Assembly (NCBI RefSeq): GCF_036543075.1
Contig: NZ_JAZHPF010000001.1
Location: 124,001-188,000, forward strand
Direction: 5' to 3'
Source: Deinococcus sp. YIM 134068
Lineage (GTDB): Bacteria; Deinococcota; Deinococci; Deinococcales; Deinococcaceae
Length of the DNA: 64,000 nt
The position numbers and the translations under genes are program-made. How positions within the stretch are numbered: the first letter of the stretch is position 1; the number at the start of each line of letters is the position of its first letter. The notes beneath the pieces are model-generated. The model saw only the letters and a list, made by a program, of their open reading frames with translations, was not told the DNA's origin and searched no databases. Of the stretch, positions 63,566-64,000 are shown in pieces.

Positions 63566-64000
63566 GTGTCTCCTCACCTGCGCGGCATCCTGCTCCTCGT
63601 TCTGGTGACGACGCTGTGGGGCAGCACGTTCGCGGTCGTGAAGGAACTCGGCGAATTGTTGCCGCCCTCCGTCCTCATCGCGTGGCGCTTCCTGATCGCC
63701 ACCGCCGCGCTGCTGCCCGCCCTCGCGCTCGCCCGCCGCATCTCTCCCCCAACGACGGCGACCCACTCCCCCCTCTGGCGTGACGGCCTGATCCTCGGCG
63801 CGTGGCTGATCGCCGGGTATGGCACCCAGACGATTGCGCTGCAAACGACGGGCGCGAACCGGGCGGCCTTCTTCACGGCGCTGAGCGTGGTGCTCGTGCC
63901 CGTGTGGCTCACGGTGGCGCAGCGTCGGCCCCTGCCGCTCGTGCTGTGGTTGGCGCTGCCGCTGGCGGTGGCCGGATTGGCCCTGCTCTCCTGGGAGGGC
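63566..64000 (+). CDS. EamA/DMT-superfamily transporter (3' truncated by window edge)
   Basis: 145 residues are visible from the GTG at 63566. Membrane helices: [20 protein letters not shown], the first EamA helix, then [62 protein letters not shown], and [20 protein letters not shown]. Drug/metabolite exporter family, substrate unknown. Antisense frames across it are shadows. Confidence 0.88.
   Translation, partial: MSPHLRGILLLVLVTTLWGSTFAVVKELGELLPPSVLIAWRFLIATAALLPALALARRISPPTTATHSPLWRDGLILGAWLIAGYGTQTIALQTTGANRAAFFTALSVVLVPVWLTVAQRRPLPLVLWLALPLAVAGLALLSWEG

Overview
The window is a stretch of high-GC chromosome (roughly 68-70% G+C by eye) from a member of the genus Deinococcus or a close relative. 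The evidence is the mix of families: an S9 acylaminoacyl-type peptidase, OstA/LptA-like proteins, a DUF512 radical SAM protein, a Rieske/cytochrome b operon and an Anabaena-type rhodopsin. GTG starts are frequent, and many genes have a -10 hexamer (TANNNT) only 5-8 nt before the start codon, the pattern of leaderless transcription described in Deinococcus. Both ends cut genes: an esterase at the left and a DMT/EamA transporter at the right. I saw no rRNA, tRNA, CRISPR array, phage or intact insertion sequence.

Layout. 1-10 kb: esterase, C39-like peptidase, zinc-ribbon protein, adenine deaminase, epoxide-hydrolase-like enzyme, ferredoxin, DUF421 membrane protein, and a PfkB sugar kinase coupled to the mureinase MltG. 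10-23 kb: enoyl-CoA hydratase, mercaptopyruvate sulfurtransferase-like protein, DUF3105 lipoprotein, DEDDh exonuclease, beta-CASP nuclease-like protein, USP/lactate dehydrogenase pair, a three-gene LptC/LptA/OstA-like cluster, TatD, and a glutaryl-CoA-type acyl-CoA dehydrogenase. 23-31 kb: S9 peptidase, a disordered RGG-repeat protein, a THI5/NMT1-like binding protein, and an ABC exporter pair. 31-41 kb: a minus-strand sugar locus in the order GH3 beta-glucosidase, LacI regulator, sugar-binding protein, two enlarged permeases, and a glycogen-debranching-like glycosidase. It has a clear promoter and two LacI operators. 41-53 kb: XdhC, RraA-like protein, hydrolases, a four-cluster ferredoxin, the rhodopsin, DacB, a 2,4-dienoyl-CoA reductase and dienoyl-CoA isomerase pair, Nudix, PdxY, and MFS. 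53-64 kb: the cytochrome c/Rieske/cytochrome b operon with its terminator, a serine hydrolase, a NarL-type response regulator, DUF512 radical SAM, DinB, VWA, and EamA.

Structure not explained by genes is abundant. (1) Intergenic gaps hold degenerate tandem arrays with a strict period of 7 or 8 nt (GCTGANN, GCTGGNN, ACNNACC and others). Several are paired as inverted arms, and two have been read into the C-termini of neighbouring proteins. (2) Larger gaps hold dispersed GC-rich palindromic repeats, several of which carry a canonical G-quadruplex motif. Some sit inside a MITE-like element of about 180 bp with terminal inverted repeats. (3) Many adjacent genes overlap by NTGA (GTGA, ATGA, TTGA). 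The most unusual candidate single gene is the RGG-repeat protein at 25384-26286. The most unusual system-level signal is the family of heptamer/octamer arrays.
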